DNA from: Ancylobacter sp. WKF20
GTDB taxonomy: Bacteria; Pseudomonadota; Alphaproteobacteria; Rhizobiales; Xanthobacteraceae
Length of the DNA: 64,000 nt
Assembly: GCF_029760895.1 (NCBI RefSeq)
Contig: NZ_CP121679.1
Location: forward strand, 3,764,001-3,828,000
Reading direction: 5' to 3'
Shown: positions 16,668 to 26,750 of the stretch, piece by piece
How the letters are laid out: each line of letters opens with the position of its first letter
Position numbering within the stretch: the first letter of the stretch is position 1
Position numbers and translations under genes: made by a program
Notes under the pieces: model-generated
The model's database searches: none
Told to the model about the DNA's origin: nothing
The model's input: only the letters and a program-made list of their open reading frames with translations

Positions 16668-18236
16668 GTGGCCACTCCCCTCGGTGATTTCCTTCGCCTC
16701 GCCCATGCCGGCTTCGTGCTGGCGCGCGAGGGCGTGCTCTCGCGCATCGACCCCGACCTGCTGCCGCCCGGCTCCGAGCCGCTGTTCCGCCTCGCGCGGC
16801 TGGTGGAGCGGCGCGGGCCCGCTTCCAGCGCCGAGCGCCTCGGCGCCGCGCTGTCCCGGCTCGGCCCGTCCTATGTGAAGCTCGGCCAGTTCCTCGCCAC
16901 GCGCCCGGATGTCGTCGGCCCGCAGCTCGCCCGCGACCTGGAACTCCTTCAGGACCGGATGCCACCCTTCCCGCAGGCGGTGGCGGACGCGACCATCGCG
17001 CGCAATTTCGACCGGCCGACCAGCGCGGTCTACGCGAGCTTGAGCGGCCCGCTCGCCGCCGCCTCGATCGCGCAGGTGCATCAGGGCACGGTGGTGGGCG
17101 CCGACGGGGCGACCCGCCGCGTCGCCGTGAAGGTGCTGCGCCCGGATGTGCAGCGGCGCTTCCGGGTGGACCTGTCCTCCTTCTACCGTGCCGCCCGGCT
17201 CGGCGAGCGGGCCTCGCCGGAGGGGCGGCGCCTGCGCCTCGTCGCGGTGGTGGACACGCTCGCCCGCTCCGTCGCCATGGAAATGGATTTGCGGCTGGAA
17301 GCCGCCGCGCTCTCCGAACTCGCGCAGAACACGGAGGCGGAAGAGGATTTCCGCGTGCCGGCGGTCGACTGGGACCGCACGGGCCGGGAGGTGCTGACCA
17401 CCGAATGGATCGACGGCGTGAAGCTGAACGATGCCGAGGGGTTGCGCGCCGCCGGGCATGACCTGCCCGCGCTCGGGCGCATCGTCATGCAGTCCTTCCT
17501 GCGCCACGCGCTGCGCGACGGCTTCTTCCACGCCGACATGCATCCGGGAAACCTGTTCGTCGATCCGCAGGGCCGGCTGGTGGCGGTGGATTGCGGCATT
17601 ATGGGCCGGCTCGGCCACAAGGAACGACGCTTCCTCGCGGAAATCCTCTACGGCTTCATCACCCGCGACTGGCTGCGCACCGCGCAGGTGCATTTCGAGG
17701 CCGGCTATGTGCCGCCGCACCATTCGGTGGAGGATTTCGCGCAGGCGATCCGCGCCATTGGCGAGCCGATCCATTCGCGCCCGGCCGACCAGATCTCCAT
17801 GGCAAAGCTGCTGACCCTGCTGTTCGAGGTCACCGCGCTGTTCGACATGAAGACGCGGCCCGAGCTGCTGCTGCTGCAGAAGACCATGGTCGTCGTCGAA
17901 GGCGTCGCCCGCAATCTCGATCCCCGGCTCGACATGTGGAAGACCGCCGAGCCGGTGGTGCGGACCTGGATCGAGCGCAATCTCGGCCCGGCCGGGCGGC
18001 TGGAAGAGGTGGCGGACGGCTTTGGCGCGCTCGGCCGCTCGCTGCAGACGCTGCCCGAGCTAATCGCGCAGGGCCAGCGCATCGCCAGCCAGCTCGACGC
18101 CGCCACCCGCGACGGCATCGCCCTCGCCCCGCAGACGATGGAGGCCATCGGCCGGGCGGAAGGGCGCGGCAATCGCTGGATGACCATCGCCCTCTGGGTG
18201 ATCGCCGCCCTGCTGGCGGGGCATCTGCTGTTCTGA
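16668..18236 (+). CDS. ubiB: UbiB: ubiquinone biosynthesis kinase-like protein
   Basis: 522 residues from GTG 16668. It is an atypical kinase of the UbiB/COQ8/ADCK family, with the KxGQ motif YVKLGQFLATRPD, the Ala-rich loop AAASIAQVH in place of a Gly-rich loop, VAVKVLRP, the catalytic-type HADMHPGNLF and VAVDCGIMGRL (DFG-like). A C-terminal membrane anchor (WMTIALWVIAALLAGHLLF) is present, as in most bacterial UbiB. It supports ubiquinone synthesis through ATPase-type activity at the inner membrane. Co-transcribed with ubiE; two tiny membrane-protein genes follow. Confidence 0.93.
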   Translation: MATPLGDFLRLAHAGFVLAREGVLSRIDPDLLPPGSEPLFRLARLVERRGPASSAERLGAALSRLGPSYVKLGQFLATRPDVVGPQLARDLELLQDRMPPFPQAVADATIARNFDRPTSAVYASLSGPLAAASIAQVHQGTVVGADGATRRVAVKVLRPDVQRRFRVDLSSFYRAARLGERASPEGRRLRLVAVVDTLARSVAMEMDLRLEAAALSELAQNTEAEEDFRVPAVDWDRTGREVLTTEWIDGVKLNDAEGLRAAGHDLPALGRIVMQSFLRHALRDGFFHADMHPGNLFVDPQGRLVAVDCGIMGRLGHKERRFLAEILYGFITRDWLRTAQVHFEAGYVPPHHSVEDFAQAIRAIGEPIHSRPADQISMAKLLTLLFEVTALFDMKTRPELLLLQKTMVVVEGVARNLDPRLDMWKTAEPVVRTWIERNLGPAGRLEEVADGFGALGRSLQTLPELIAQGQRIASQLDAATRDGIALAPQTMEAIGRAEGRGNRWMTIALWVIAALLAGHLLF

Positions 18237-18248
18237 GGGAGGTGCTGC

Positions 18249-18470
18249 GTGAGCCTCGTTCACAATGAGCGAACGAAACTGTCCGCAACCTATCTGAACG
18301 GGGTCGCCATCGCGGTGATGGCCGTCGGCGGCGTTGGCCCGATTGTCTCGGTCCTGAACGGCGGCGCGGCCCCCGCCCTTGGCATCGCCGCCATCAGCGT
18401 GATTTGCCTTGTGGGCAGCATCGCCCTACATTTTCTCGCACGGCGTCTTCTCGGGAGCCTTGTGTCATGA
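18249..18470 (+). CDS. Small membrane protein, 73 residues
   Basis: Starts at GTG 18249, with a strong GGGAGG ribosome site six to seven bases upstream, 12 bp after ubiB. It has two hydrophobic helices (about residues 14-37, YLNGVAIAVMAVGGVGPIVSV, and 40-62, ALGIAAISVICLVGSIALHFL), a basic tail (ARRLLG) and no known motif. The shape suggests a helical hairpin in the inner membrane. Its stop overlaps the start of the next small gene (ATGA at 18467-18470). I do not recognise the family; its place after ubiB suggests a link to quinone metabolism or the membrane, which is inference. Confidence 0.6.
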   Translation: MSLVHNERTKLSATYLNGVAIAVMAVGGVGPIVSVLNGGAAPALGIAAISVICLVGSIALHFLARRLLGSLVS

Positions 18471-18586
18471 CAACTGCGGACTTTCTGCTGCTGCTGATCA
18501 TGCCGGTCGGCGCCCTCATCGTCGGCGGCATCGTCTATCTGGTCGCCTCACGTGCCCGCCGTCCTCATATCGGCCCGGCGGAGTGA
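18467..18586 (+). CDS. Very small membrane protein, 39 residues
   Basis: ATG 18467 overlaps the stop of the preceding 73-codon gene, and GGGAG lies 9 nt upstream. The product has one transmembrane helix (about residues 5-28, DFLLLLIMPVGALIVGGIVYLV) and a short basic cytoplasmic tail (ASRARRPHIGPAE). The size and layout are like single-helix accessory subunits of respiratory complexes, but there is no sequence match I can name. The overlap implies coupled translation with its neighbour. Confidence 0.55.
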   Translation: MTTADFLLLLIMPVGALIVGGIVYLVASRARRPHIGPAE

Positions 18587-18665
18587 CGCCTGAACGCTGA
18601 CGGCGTTGGGCGCCGTCACGGCCGGCCTCGCTGGCCACCTGCCCCCTGTGCGCGGCGGGCGGGGC

Positions 18666-18677
18666 GCGCTATAGCGC
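18666..18677. promoter_or_regulatory. 12-bp perfect palindrome before coaBC
   Basis: GCGCTATAGCGC lies 27 nt before the coaBC ATG, with TATA at its centre. It could overlap the -10 region of a coaBC promoter or be a repressor site. No regulator is assigned. Confidence 0.3.
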
Positions 18678-18704
18678 AAGGCGACTTCCCCCGGGGACAT
18701 CGGC

Positions 18705-19934
18705 ATGTTCGCAGGCAAGACGGTTCTGCTCATCATCGGCGGCGGCATCGCCGCTTATAAGAGCCTCGACCTCATCCGCCGGCTGAAGGAGCGCGGCACG
18801 CGGGTGCGCGTGGTGATGACGGCGGCCGCGCAGCATTTCGTCACGCCGCTGGCGGCCGGCGCGCTGGCGCATGACCGGGTGTTCACCGATCTGTTCGACC
18901 GCGAGGCGGAGCAGGATATCGGCCATATCCGGCTCTCCCGCGAGGCGGACCTCGTGATCGTCGCGCCGGCGACCGCCGACCTCATGGCGAAGATGACGCA
19001 TGGCCTCGCCGATGACCTCGCCAGCGCCGTGCTGCTGGCGAGCAACCGGCCGATCCTTCTCGCCCCTGCCATGAACCCGCTGATGTGGGCGAACCCGGCG
19101 ACCACACGCAATGTCGGCCAGCTCCGCGCGGACGGCCTCCATTTCATCGGCCCCAATGCGGGGGAGATGGCTGAGCGCGGCGAGGCGGGGGCCGGACGCA
19201 TGGCCGAGCCGCTGGAAATCGTCGCCGCCGCTGAGGCGCTGCTGGCGCCCGCCACGCCCGGCCCGCTCGCCGGGCGGCATCTGCTCATCACCTCCGGCCC
19301 CACCCATGAGCCGATCGACCCGGTGCGCTATATCGCCAACCGTTCTTCCGGCAAGCAGGGCCACGCCATCGCCGCCGCCGCCGCAAAGGCCGGCGCGCGG
19401 GTGACGCTGGTGGCCGGCCCGGTCAACCTGCCGGACCCTGTTGGCGTCACTGTCCATCACGTCGAGACCGCCCGGCAGATGCTGGCGGCGGTGGAAGGCG
19501 CGCTCCCAGTGGATGCCGCCATCTTCGCCGCCGCCGTGGCCGACTGGCGGGTGGCGCGCGAGGCGGGCGAGAAGATGAAGAAGGAGGGCGGTGCGCTGCC
19601 GCCCCTGAGCCTCACCGAGAATCCCGACATTCTGGCCGGCGTCGCCCAGCGCAGCGCGGGGCGCCCGCGCCTCGTCGTCGGCTTCGCGGCGGAGACGCAG
19701 AATGTCGTCGCCTATGCCACCGCCAAGCGTGCCCGCAAGGGCTGCGACTGGATCGTCGCCAATGATGTCTCCGCCCAGAGCGGCATTGCGGGCGGGGTGA
19801 TGGGCGGCGACCGCAACGAAGTGCATCTCATCAGCGCCGAGGGTGTGGAGCCCTGGCCCGCCGCCTCCAAGGCGGAGGTGGCCGAGCGGCTGGTGGCGCG
19901 CATCGCCGCCTTTCTCGGACCGGAGACCCCCTGA
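18705..19934 (+). CDS. coaBC: CoaBC: phosphopantothenoylcysteine decarboxylase / phosphopantothenate-cysteine ligase
   Basis: 409 residues. Residues 1-190 are the flavoprotein CoaC half ([20 protein letters not shown], catalytic-type [17 protein letters not shown]) and residues 195-409 the CoaB half ([30 protein letters not shown], then AAVADWRV). The protein converts 4'-phosphopantothenate with cysteine to 4'-phosphopantetheine in coenzyme A synthesis. Full length and intact. It is preceded by a palindrome at 18666 and overlaps dut at TGATG, so the two are translated together. Confidence 0.95.
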   Translation: MFAGKTVLLIIGGGIAAYKSLDLIRRLKERGTRVRVVMTAAAQHFVTPLAAGALAHDRVFTDLFDREAEQDIGHIRLSREADLVIVAPATADLMAKMTHGLADDLASAVLLASNRPILLAPAMNPLMWANPATTRNVGQLRADGLHFIGPNAGEMAERGEAGAGRMAEPLEIVAAAEALLAPATPGPLAGRHLLITSGPTHEPIDPVRYIANRSSGKQGHAIAAAAAKAGARVTLVAGPVNLPDPVGVTVHHVETARQMLAAVEGALPVDAAIFAAAVADWRVAREAGEKMKKEGGALPPLSLTENPDILAGVAQRSAGRPRLVVGFAAETQNVVAYATAKRARKGCDWIVANDVSAQSGIAGGVMGGDRNEVHLISAEGVEPWPAASKAEVAERLVARIAAFLGPETP

Positions 19935-20419
19935 TGACCGCCCCCGTCCTTCTCGACCTGCCCATCGCGGTGCTGCCCCATGGCGAAGGCCTGCCGCTGC
20001 CGGCCTATGCCACCGCCGGGGCGGCGGGGCTCGATCTCGTCTGCGCCCTGCCCGAGGACGCGCCGCTGACGCTTCTCCCGCTCGCCCGCGCGGCGGTGCC
20101 GACCGGCATCGCCATCGCCCTGCCGGCGGGCTTCGAGGCGCAGGTGCGCCCGCGCTCCGGCCTCGCCCTCAAGCAGGGGCTGACGGTGTTGAATGCGCCG
20201 GGCACGGTGGACGAGGATTATCGCGGCGAGGTGAAGGTGATCCTGGTCAATCTCGGCGCCGAGCCGGTGGAGATCGCCCGCGGCCAGCGCATCGCGCAGA
20301 TGGTGGTGGCGCCGGTGACGCGGGTTCATCCGGTTGTTGTCGGGAATTTGGATGAAACAACACGCGGTAGCGGTGGATTCGGCTCCACGGGTCTCGACGC
20401 GGCGGCAATAACGGGTTAG
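19934..20419 (+). CDS. dut: dUTP diphosphatase
   Basis: 161 residues of the trimeric dUTPase family. The five motifs are visible: AGLDLVCAL (I), RSGLALKQG (II), [10 protein letters not shown] (III), [10 protein letters not shown] (IV) and the C-terminal [10 protein letters not shown] (V), which closes over the active site. It hydrolyses dUTP to dUMP and pyrophosphate, limiting uracil in DNA and feeding dTMP synthesis. The start overlaps the coaBC stop, the common coaBC-dut arrangement. Confidence 0.95.
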   Translation: MTAPVLLDLPIAVLPHGEGLPLPAYATAGAAGLDLVCALPEDAPLTLLPLARAAVPTGIAIALPAGFEAQVRPRSGLALKQGLTVLNAPGTVDEDYRGEVKVILVNLGAEPVEIARGQRIAQMVVAPVTRVHPVVVGNLDETTRGSGGFGSTGLDAAAITG

Positions 20420-20486
20420 CCAAGGCTTGCCGGCCCTTTGCGGCCGGTGCCTCGCGACCGTCCCGCCGCCCCAACCGACGAGAGCC

Positions 20487-20930
20487 ATGCCGCGCCTGTC
20501 CGACAAGAGCCTGCTCGCCATCGCCGCTGTCGTCGACGTCGCGCTGCACGCGCGCGGCATGCCGGTGGCCGCCAAGGCGCTGGCCGCGCGGCACGACCTC
20601 CCGCCCCGCCATCTGGAACCGGTGCTGCAGGCGCTCGTCCATGCCGGCGTGCTGAAGGGCGTGCGCGGCCCGCGCGGCGGCTATGAACTCGCCCGCGAGC
20701 GCCGCCGCATCACCGTGGCGGAAGTGGTTCGCGTCGTGGAGGCGGAGGCCGACGAGGCGCTGGAGACGGCGCCCGCCATTGTCCGCGACATCGTGCAGCC
20801 GGCGGTGGCCGAGGCCGAGCGTGCCTTTGAATCCGCGCTGGACGGGGTGACGGTGGAGGATCTCTGCCGGGCCGCCGCGCAGGACACGCTGCGCAAGGGA
20901 CTGCCCGAAGGCATCGATTTCACCATATAA
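20487..20930 (+). CDS. Rrf2-family transcriptional regulator
   Basis: 147 residues from ATG 20487. The winged helix is typical of Rrf2: LLAIAAVVDVALHARG, then VAAKALAARHDLPPRHLEPVLQALVHAGVLKGVRGPRGGYELARERRRITVAEVVRVV. The cluster-binding cysteines of IscR/NsrR are absent (a single late Cys), so it may sense a small molecule, as CymR does through CysK. It lies directly upstream of cysK in the same direction, which fits control of cysteine synthesis; that role is inferred from context. Confidence 0.83.
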   Translation: MPRLSDKSLLAIAAVVDVALHARGMPVAAKALAARHDLPPRHLEPVLQALVHAGVLKGVRGPRGGYELARERRRITVAEVVRVVEAEADEALETAPAIVRDIVQPAVAEAERAFESALDGVTVEDLCRAAAQDTLRKGLPEGIDFTI

Positions 20931-20980
20931 TTTCGTTAATTATTTATATCCTCGACACATCGTCGTGAATAGGCTAGCCA
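20925..20980 (+). promoter_or_regulatory. AT-rich promoter/operator region of cysK
   Basis: The end of the Rrf2 gene and the next 20 bases are strikingly AT-rich for this DNA and form an imperfect dyad with ATATAA at 20925-20930 and TTATAT at 20944-20949. A possible -35 (TCGACA 20952-20957) and weak -10 (TAGCCA 20975-20980) follow with a 17-bp spacer. This is the natural place for the adjacent Rrf2 protein to bind and control cysK. Confidence 0.35.
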
Positions 20981-21091
20981 TAGCTCAACGAGCGGGGCTG
21001 CGCTAAGCGGTTCCGCGCAACAAGCAACGTCGCGGGAGGATGCTGGTTCCAAGCTCCTGGCTTCCAGCCCCCGTGTTCGCAGGAGACGTTT

Positions 21092-22069
<978 letters not shown>

Positions 22070-22086
22070 TCCACCGCCATCCCCAG

Positions 22087-22115
22087 AGGGCGGCGCCGCT
22101 TTCGGTCGCCGCCCT
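22087..22115 (+). terminator. Stem-loop after cysK
   Basis: AGGGCGGCG at 22087-22095 pairs perfectly with CGCCGCCCT at 22107-22115 around an 11-nt loop. Only a short T/C tail follows, so intrinsic termination may be partial. Confidence 0.55.
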
Positions 22116-22228
22116 TCTAGTGCGACTCCCGCTTGGGTAAAGTCTCGGTGATTCGGTTGCGCGGCAGGCGGCGCGACCGGACCGTGACGCACCGGGAATC
22201 GACAGTCGGCAAGGGGGGACGGGCGCGG

Positions 22229-24871
22229 ATGGCGCAGCCGGCCGGCAGAGACCAGGCCATGGACGGGAACGGGGCGGAGCCGCGCGCGGCGCAGCATCCG
22301 TCCGTGCCGCGCGCCCCCGTGTTCGGCCTGTACGCCGCCTCGCCGGAGCCCGAGCGCGACCTGCCCCTGTTCTCCGCCACGCCGCGTCCGAAGCGCGGGC
22401 CGCGCCTTATGCGCCGCCTGCTGGCCGTGCTGCTCGTCGCGCTGCCGGCTGGCGGTCTTGCGGCGCAAACCGGCACGACGACCCCCGATGCCGTGGCCGG
22501 GCTGCTGGCGGCGGTCGCCGCGCTGGAGCCGGAGGCGCTGATCGCGCTTGCTCTCGTGCTCGGCCTCATCGCCTTTGCCACCACCACAGCCATCGTGCAT
22601 GTGCGCTTCCGCCGGCTCGCCGCCGAGCGTGAGGGCTTCGCCTTTGGCGAGATCTCGCGGCTGGAGGCCCGGATCGAGGAAGGGCGCGCTTTGCTGATGG
22701 CGGAGCCGCAGATCGTCGTGGTCTGGCGGGAGCCGGGCGCCGATCCCGAGATCATCGGCAACACCCCCGCCTTTACCGGCGTCGCCGCGCCGACCCGCAT
22801 CCTCGCCTATGGCGCCTGGCTCGCCCCGTCTTCCGCCCGTGAGCTGGAAGCGGGTGTCGACCGGCTGCGCGCGTCCGGCATGCCGCTGGCGCTGACGCTG
22901 GCGACGCAGGATGGCCGCCATATCGAGGCGGATGGCCGCCCGGTCGGCTCGGCGGTGATCCTGCGCCTGCGCGACATTACCGGCGTGCGGCTCGACCATG
23001 CGCGGCTCAGCGATTCCTACCGCGCGCTCGACGCCGAGACCGCCGCGCTGCGCCGCCTGCTCGACGCGCTGCCGGCCCCCGCCTGGATGGGCACCACCGA
23101 CGGGCAGCTGCGCTGGGTGAACGCCGCCTATGTCCATGCGGTGGAGGCGCGCGACGGCCACGAAGCCGCCCAGCGCGGCCTGCATCTCATCGACCAGCAG
23201 GCCCGCGCGCAGGCCGCGCAGGCCCGCGCCAACGGCACGCCCTTCGCCGTCCGCATGCCCGTGGTGGTCGCCGGCAGCCGCCGCGTGCTCGACGTGCTGG
23301 AGGTCGGCACACCCGCCGGCGTCGCCGGCATCGCGCTCGACGCCACCGAGGCGGAAAGCGTGCGCACCGAACTCGCCCATGTGGTGAGCGCGCACCGCCG
23401 CACGCTCGACCAGCTTGCCACCGCCGTGGCGATCTTCGGTGCCGACCAGCGCCTCGTCTTCCACAACGCGGCCTATGCCAGCCTGTTCGAGCTCGACCCC
23501 GGCTTCCTCGACGACCGGCCGACCGACCCGGCGGTGCTGGACCGGCTGCGCGCCGCCCGGCGCCTGCCGGAGCAGGCCGATTTCCGTCTGTGGCGCGAGG
23601 AACTGCACAGCGCCTACCGCGCCATCGAGCCGCGCGAGCACTGGTGGCATTTGCCGGGCGGGCGCACGCTGCGCGTCGTCACCGCGCCGAACCCGGAAGG
23701 CGGCGTCACCTATCTGTTCGACGAGGTTACCGAGCGGCTCGCGCTGGAGAGCCGCTACAACGCGCTGATCCGCATCCAGAGCGAGACGCTGGACGCGCTC
23801 GCCGAGGCGGTCGCGGTGTTCGGCAGCGATGGCCGGCTCGGCCTCAGCAATTCCGCCTTCGCCCGGCTGTGGAAGCTCGACGCGGCGCTGCTCGCCGCCC
23901 ATCCGCATATCGACAAGGTGGCCGAGGCCTGCCGGGCGCTGGGCGGCGACGCGGAAGTCTGGGCGCGGCTGCGCGCCGCCGTCACCGGTATCGAGGCACG
24001 GCTGCCGACCGAATTCCGCATGGAGCGGCGCGACGGCGCCATTCTTGATGGCTCGACCCAGCCGCTGCCGGATGGGGGCACGCTGGTGACGCTGCGCAAC
24101 GTGACCGACAGCGTGCATGTCGAGCGCGCGCTGGTGGAGCGCAATGAGGCGCTGGTGGCGGCCGACCACCTCAAGAGCACCTTTGTCAGCCACGTCTCCT
24201 ATGAGCTGCGCTCACCGCTCACCACCATCATCGGCTTCGCCCAGCTGCTCGACGATGCCGGCGTCGGCCCGCTCAATACCCGCCAGCGCGCCTATGTCGG
24301 CCACATCACCGAATCCAGCGCGGCGCTGCTCGCCATCATCAACGACATTCTCGACCTCGCCACCATCGACGCCGGGGCGATGACGCTCGACGTCACCGAG
24401 GTGGAGGTCCGCGCGGCCATGGAGGCGGCGGCCGAGGGCGTGCGCGACCGCCTCGCCGAGGGCGGCATCCGCCTCGCCATCGAGCCCGGCAGCGCCTCCG
24501 GCACCTTCCGCGCCGATGCCAAGCGTGTGCGGCAGATCCTCTACAATCTGCTGTCCAACGCCGTCGGCTTCGCGCCGGAAGGCACCACCGTCACGCTCTC
24601 GGCCGAACGCGGCAAGGGCGAGGTGATCTTCCGCGTGCGCGACGAGGGGCCGGGCGTGCCGCCGGAGCTGGCCGAGCGCGTGTTCGACCGCTTCGAGAGC
24701 CACACCGCCGGCTCGCGCCATCGCGGCGCGGGGCTGGGCCTCTCCATCGTGCGCTCGCTGGTGGCGCTGCATGGCGGCACCATCACCTTGAGCCCGGCGC
24801 CGGGCGGCGGCACGCTGGTTACCTGTACGTTCCCCCTGGAAGCCGGCACCGGCCGGATCGCGGCGGAGTAG
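22229..24871 (+). CDS. PAS-domain sensor histidine kinase
   Basis: About 880 residues from ATG 22229 (AAGGGGGG upstream). After a low-complexity leader there are two hydrophobic stretches (about residues 60-78 and 95-120), then several PAS-like modules between about 280 and 640 (for example LLDALPAPAWMGTTDGQLRWVNAAYV and LDALAEAVAVFGSDGRLGLSNSAF). The HisKA box is FVSHVSYELRSPLTTIIGFAQ; the ATPase domain has an N-box (ILYNLLSNAVGFAP), RDEGPGVP and GAGLGLSIVRSLVALHGG. No response-regulator gene is adjacent. The downstream TsaE-kinase fusion starts 5 bp after the stop; this order recurs in Hyphomicrobiales as far as I recall. Confidence 0.87.
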   Translation: MAQPAGRDQAMDGNGAEPRAAQHPSVPRAPVFGLYAASPEPERDLPLFSATPRPKRGPRLMRRLLAVLLVALPAGGLAAQTGTTTPDAVAGLLAAVAALEPEALIALALVLGLIAFATTTAIVHVRFRRLAAEREGFAFGEISRLEARIEEGRALLMAEPQIVVVWREPGADPEIIGNTPAFTGVAAPTRILAYGAWLAPSSARELEAGVDRLRASGMPLALTLATQDGRHIEADGRPVGSAVILRLRDITGVRLDHARLSDSYRALDAETAALRRLLDALPAPAWMGTTDGQLRWVNAAYVHAVEARDGHEAAQRGLHLIDQQARAQAAQARANGTPFAVRMPVVVAGSRRVLDVLEVGTPAGVAGIALDATEAESVRTELAHVVSAHRRTLDQLATAVAIFGADQRLVFHNAAYASLFELDPGFLDDRPTDPAVLDRLRAARRLPEQADFRLWREELHSAYRAIEPREHWWHLPGGRTLRVVTAPNPEGGVTYLFDEVTERLALESRYNALIRIQSETLDALAEAVAVFGSDGRLGLSNSAFARLWKLDAALLAAHPHIDKVAEACRALGGDAEVWARLRAAVTGIEARLPTEFRMERRDGAILDGSTQPLPDGGTLVTLRNVTDSVHVERALVERNEALVAADHLKSTFVSHVSYELRSPLTTIIGFAQLLDDAGVGPLNTRQRAYVGHITESSAALLAIINDILDLATIDAGAMTLDVTEVEVRAAMEAAAEGVRDRLAEGGIRLAIEPGSASGTFRADAKRVRQILYNLLSNAVGFAPEGTTVTLSAERGKGEVIFRVRDEGPGVPPELAERVFDRFESHTAGSRHRGAGLGLSIVRSLVALHGGTITLSPAPGGGTLVTCTFPLEAGTGRIAAE

Positions 24872-24875
24872 CGCC

Positions 24876-26750
24876 ATGGCCGATCCCCGCAGCACCGCCC
24901 CCGTCGCCGCCCCGGCCGTCGCCCATTGGGAGGTGGTGCTGCCGGACGAGCACGCCACAGGCCGCCTCGCCATGGATCTCGCCGCCCTGCTTCAGGCGGG
25001 CGACGTGGTGGCGCTGGAAGGCGACCTCGGCGCCGGCAAATCCACGCTCGCCCGCGCGCTGATCCGCGAGCTGGCGCAGGATCCGCTGCTGGAAGTGCCG
25101 AGCCCGACCTTCACGCTGATCCAGACCTATGACCTGCCGCGCCACCGCGTGGTGCATGCCGATCTTTACCGGCTCGGCGATTCCTCCGAGCTCGAGGAAA
25201 TCGGCTGGTACGACCTGACCGATGGCGCGGTGACGCTGGTCGAATGGCCCGAGCGGGCCGGCGAGGGCGCGCTGCCGGCCAACCGGCTGGAGCTGCGCAT
25301 CAGCATCCCGCCGGACGCGCCGGAGCAGCGCCGCCGGGTGCGCCTGCTCGGTCATGGACGGCTCGCTGGCGCCCTGCAGCGCATGCGCGCCATCCGTTCG
25401 CTGATCGACACCGCCGGCTTCGGCCCGGCCCAGCGCCGCCATTTGCAGGGCGATGCCTCGACCCGCACCTATGAGCGCCTCGTCGGCTCGCGCCGCAACG
25501 CCGTGCTGATGAACGCGCCGCGCCGGCCGGACGGCCCGCCGGTGCGCGACGGCAAGCCTTACAGCGCCATCGCCCATATCGCCGAGGACGTGAAGCCCTT
25601 CGTCGCGCTGGCGCGCGGGCTGAAGGGGCTCGGCTTCTCCGCCCCCACCATCTACGCCGCCGATCTCGAGGCGGGGCTCTTGGTGATGGAAGATCTCGGC
25701 GAGGAGGGCGTGCTCGCCGGCACCCCGCCCGCGCCCATGCCGGAGCGCTATGAGGTAGCGATCGACGTGCTCGCCGCCCTGCACGCGAGCGAGCTGCCGG
25801 ACACGCTGCCCGTCGCGCCGGGCATCGACCATGTGATTCCGCCCTATGACCTTGAGGCGATGCTGATCGAGGTCGAGTTGCTGCTCGACTGGTATCTGCC
25901 GCATCGCGGCCTGCCGCCGGCCGGTCCGCTCGCCCGCGCCAGCTTCCGCCGGCTGTGGACGCAGGCGCTCGCCGCCTCGCTGGCGCAGGCGCCGACCTGG
26001 GTGCTGCGCGACTACCACTCGCCGAACCTCATGTGGATCGAGGAACGCGACGGGCTGGAGCAGATCGGCCTCCTGGATTTCCAGGACGCGCTGATGGGCC
26101 CGCCGGCCTATGACGTGGTCTCGCTCACCCAGGATGCGCGCGTCGATGTGCCGGAGGAGCTGGAGCTGGCGCTGCTCGGCCGCTACCTCAAGGCGCGCCG
26201 GGCCGAAGAGCCGGGGTTTGACCTCAAGGCCTTCGCCGCCTCCTATGCGGTGATGGGCGCACAGCGCGCGACCAAGATCCTCGGCATCTTCGCCCGGCTG
26301 AATCACCGCGACGGCAAGCCCGGCTATCTCCGGCATATTCCGCGCATCTGGCTCTATCTCCAGCGCAGCCTGGCCTTTACCGATCTCGCCCCGCTGCGGG
26401 CCTGGTTCGCCCAGCATGTCCCCCCGCCCGAGGGCGAGGTGCCGGCCGAGATGATCCGCGCCGCCCGCGCCGCCGCGCCGCCCTCCTTCCTGGCGCGCGA
26501 GGCGCCCGCTCCGGCGGCAACGGTGGCGCCAGCCCCCGCGCCGGTTCCGCCACCGCCAATGGAGGCCGCTCCCGCCGCCCCGGCGGCGGATGTCATCGCC
26601 CCGTCATCCGCTTCCGTCACGCCGGAGGAGCCGGGCGTGCCCGATCCGGTCGCTCCCGCCGAGACCACTGAGCCCTCATCCGACCTGCCGTCCGATCCGC
26701 AGCCTGACTCTGTATCTGACGGCACGACCAACCCGACACCGCATCCATGA
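24876..26750 (+). CDS. Bifunctional TsaE ATPase / aminoglycoside-phosphotransferase-like sugar kinase
   Basis: 624 residues with two domains and a tail. Residues 15-155 are TsaE: Walker A GDLGAGKS (about 49-56), SPTFTLIQTYD, HADLYRL and VEWPERAG. TsaE drives the threonylcarbamoyl-adenosine tRNA modification complex. Residues 165-515 are an APH-fold kinase (GDASTRTYERLV, LRDYHSPNLMW as catalytic loop, IGLLDFQDALMGPPAYD), resembling AmgK, which phosphorylates N-acetylmuramate at the anomeric carbon. The last 100 or so residues are a Pro/Ala-rich disordered tail. A MurU-like gene overlaps its stop, which supports the AmgK reading. Confidence 0.88.
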   Translation: MADPRSTAPVAAPAVAHWEVVLPDEHATGRLAMDLAALLQAGDVVALEGDLGAGKSTLARALIRELAQDPLLEVPSPTFTLIQTYDLPRHRVVHADLYRLGDSSELEEIGWYDLTDGAVTLVEWPERAGEGALPANRLELRISIPPDAPEQRRRVRLLGHGRLAGALQRMRAIRSLIDTAGFGPAQRRHLQGDASTRTYERLVGSRRNAVLMNAPRRPDGPPVRDGKPYSAIAHIAEDVKPFVALARGLKGLGFSAPTIYAADLEAGLLVMEDLGEEGVLAGTPPAPMPERYEVAIDVLAALHASELPDTLPVAPGIDHVIPPYDLEAMLIEVELLLDWYLPHRGLPPAGPLARASFRRLWTQALAASLAQAPTWVLRDYHSPNLMWIEERDGLEQIGLLDFQDALMGPPAYDVVSLTQDARVDVPEELELALLGRYLKARRAEEPGFDLKAFAASYAVMGAQRATKILGIFARLNHRDGKPGYLRHIPRIWLYLQRSLAFTDLAPLRAWFAQHVPPPEGEVPAEMIRAARAAAPPSFLAREAPAPAATVAPAPAPVPPPPMEAAPAAPAADVIAPSSASVTPEEPGVPDPVAPAETTEPSSDLPSDPQPDSVSDGTTNPTPHP

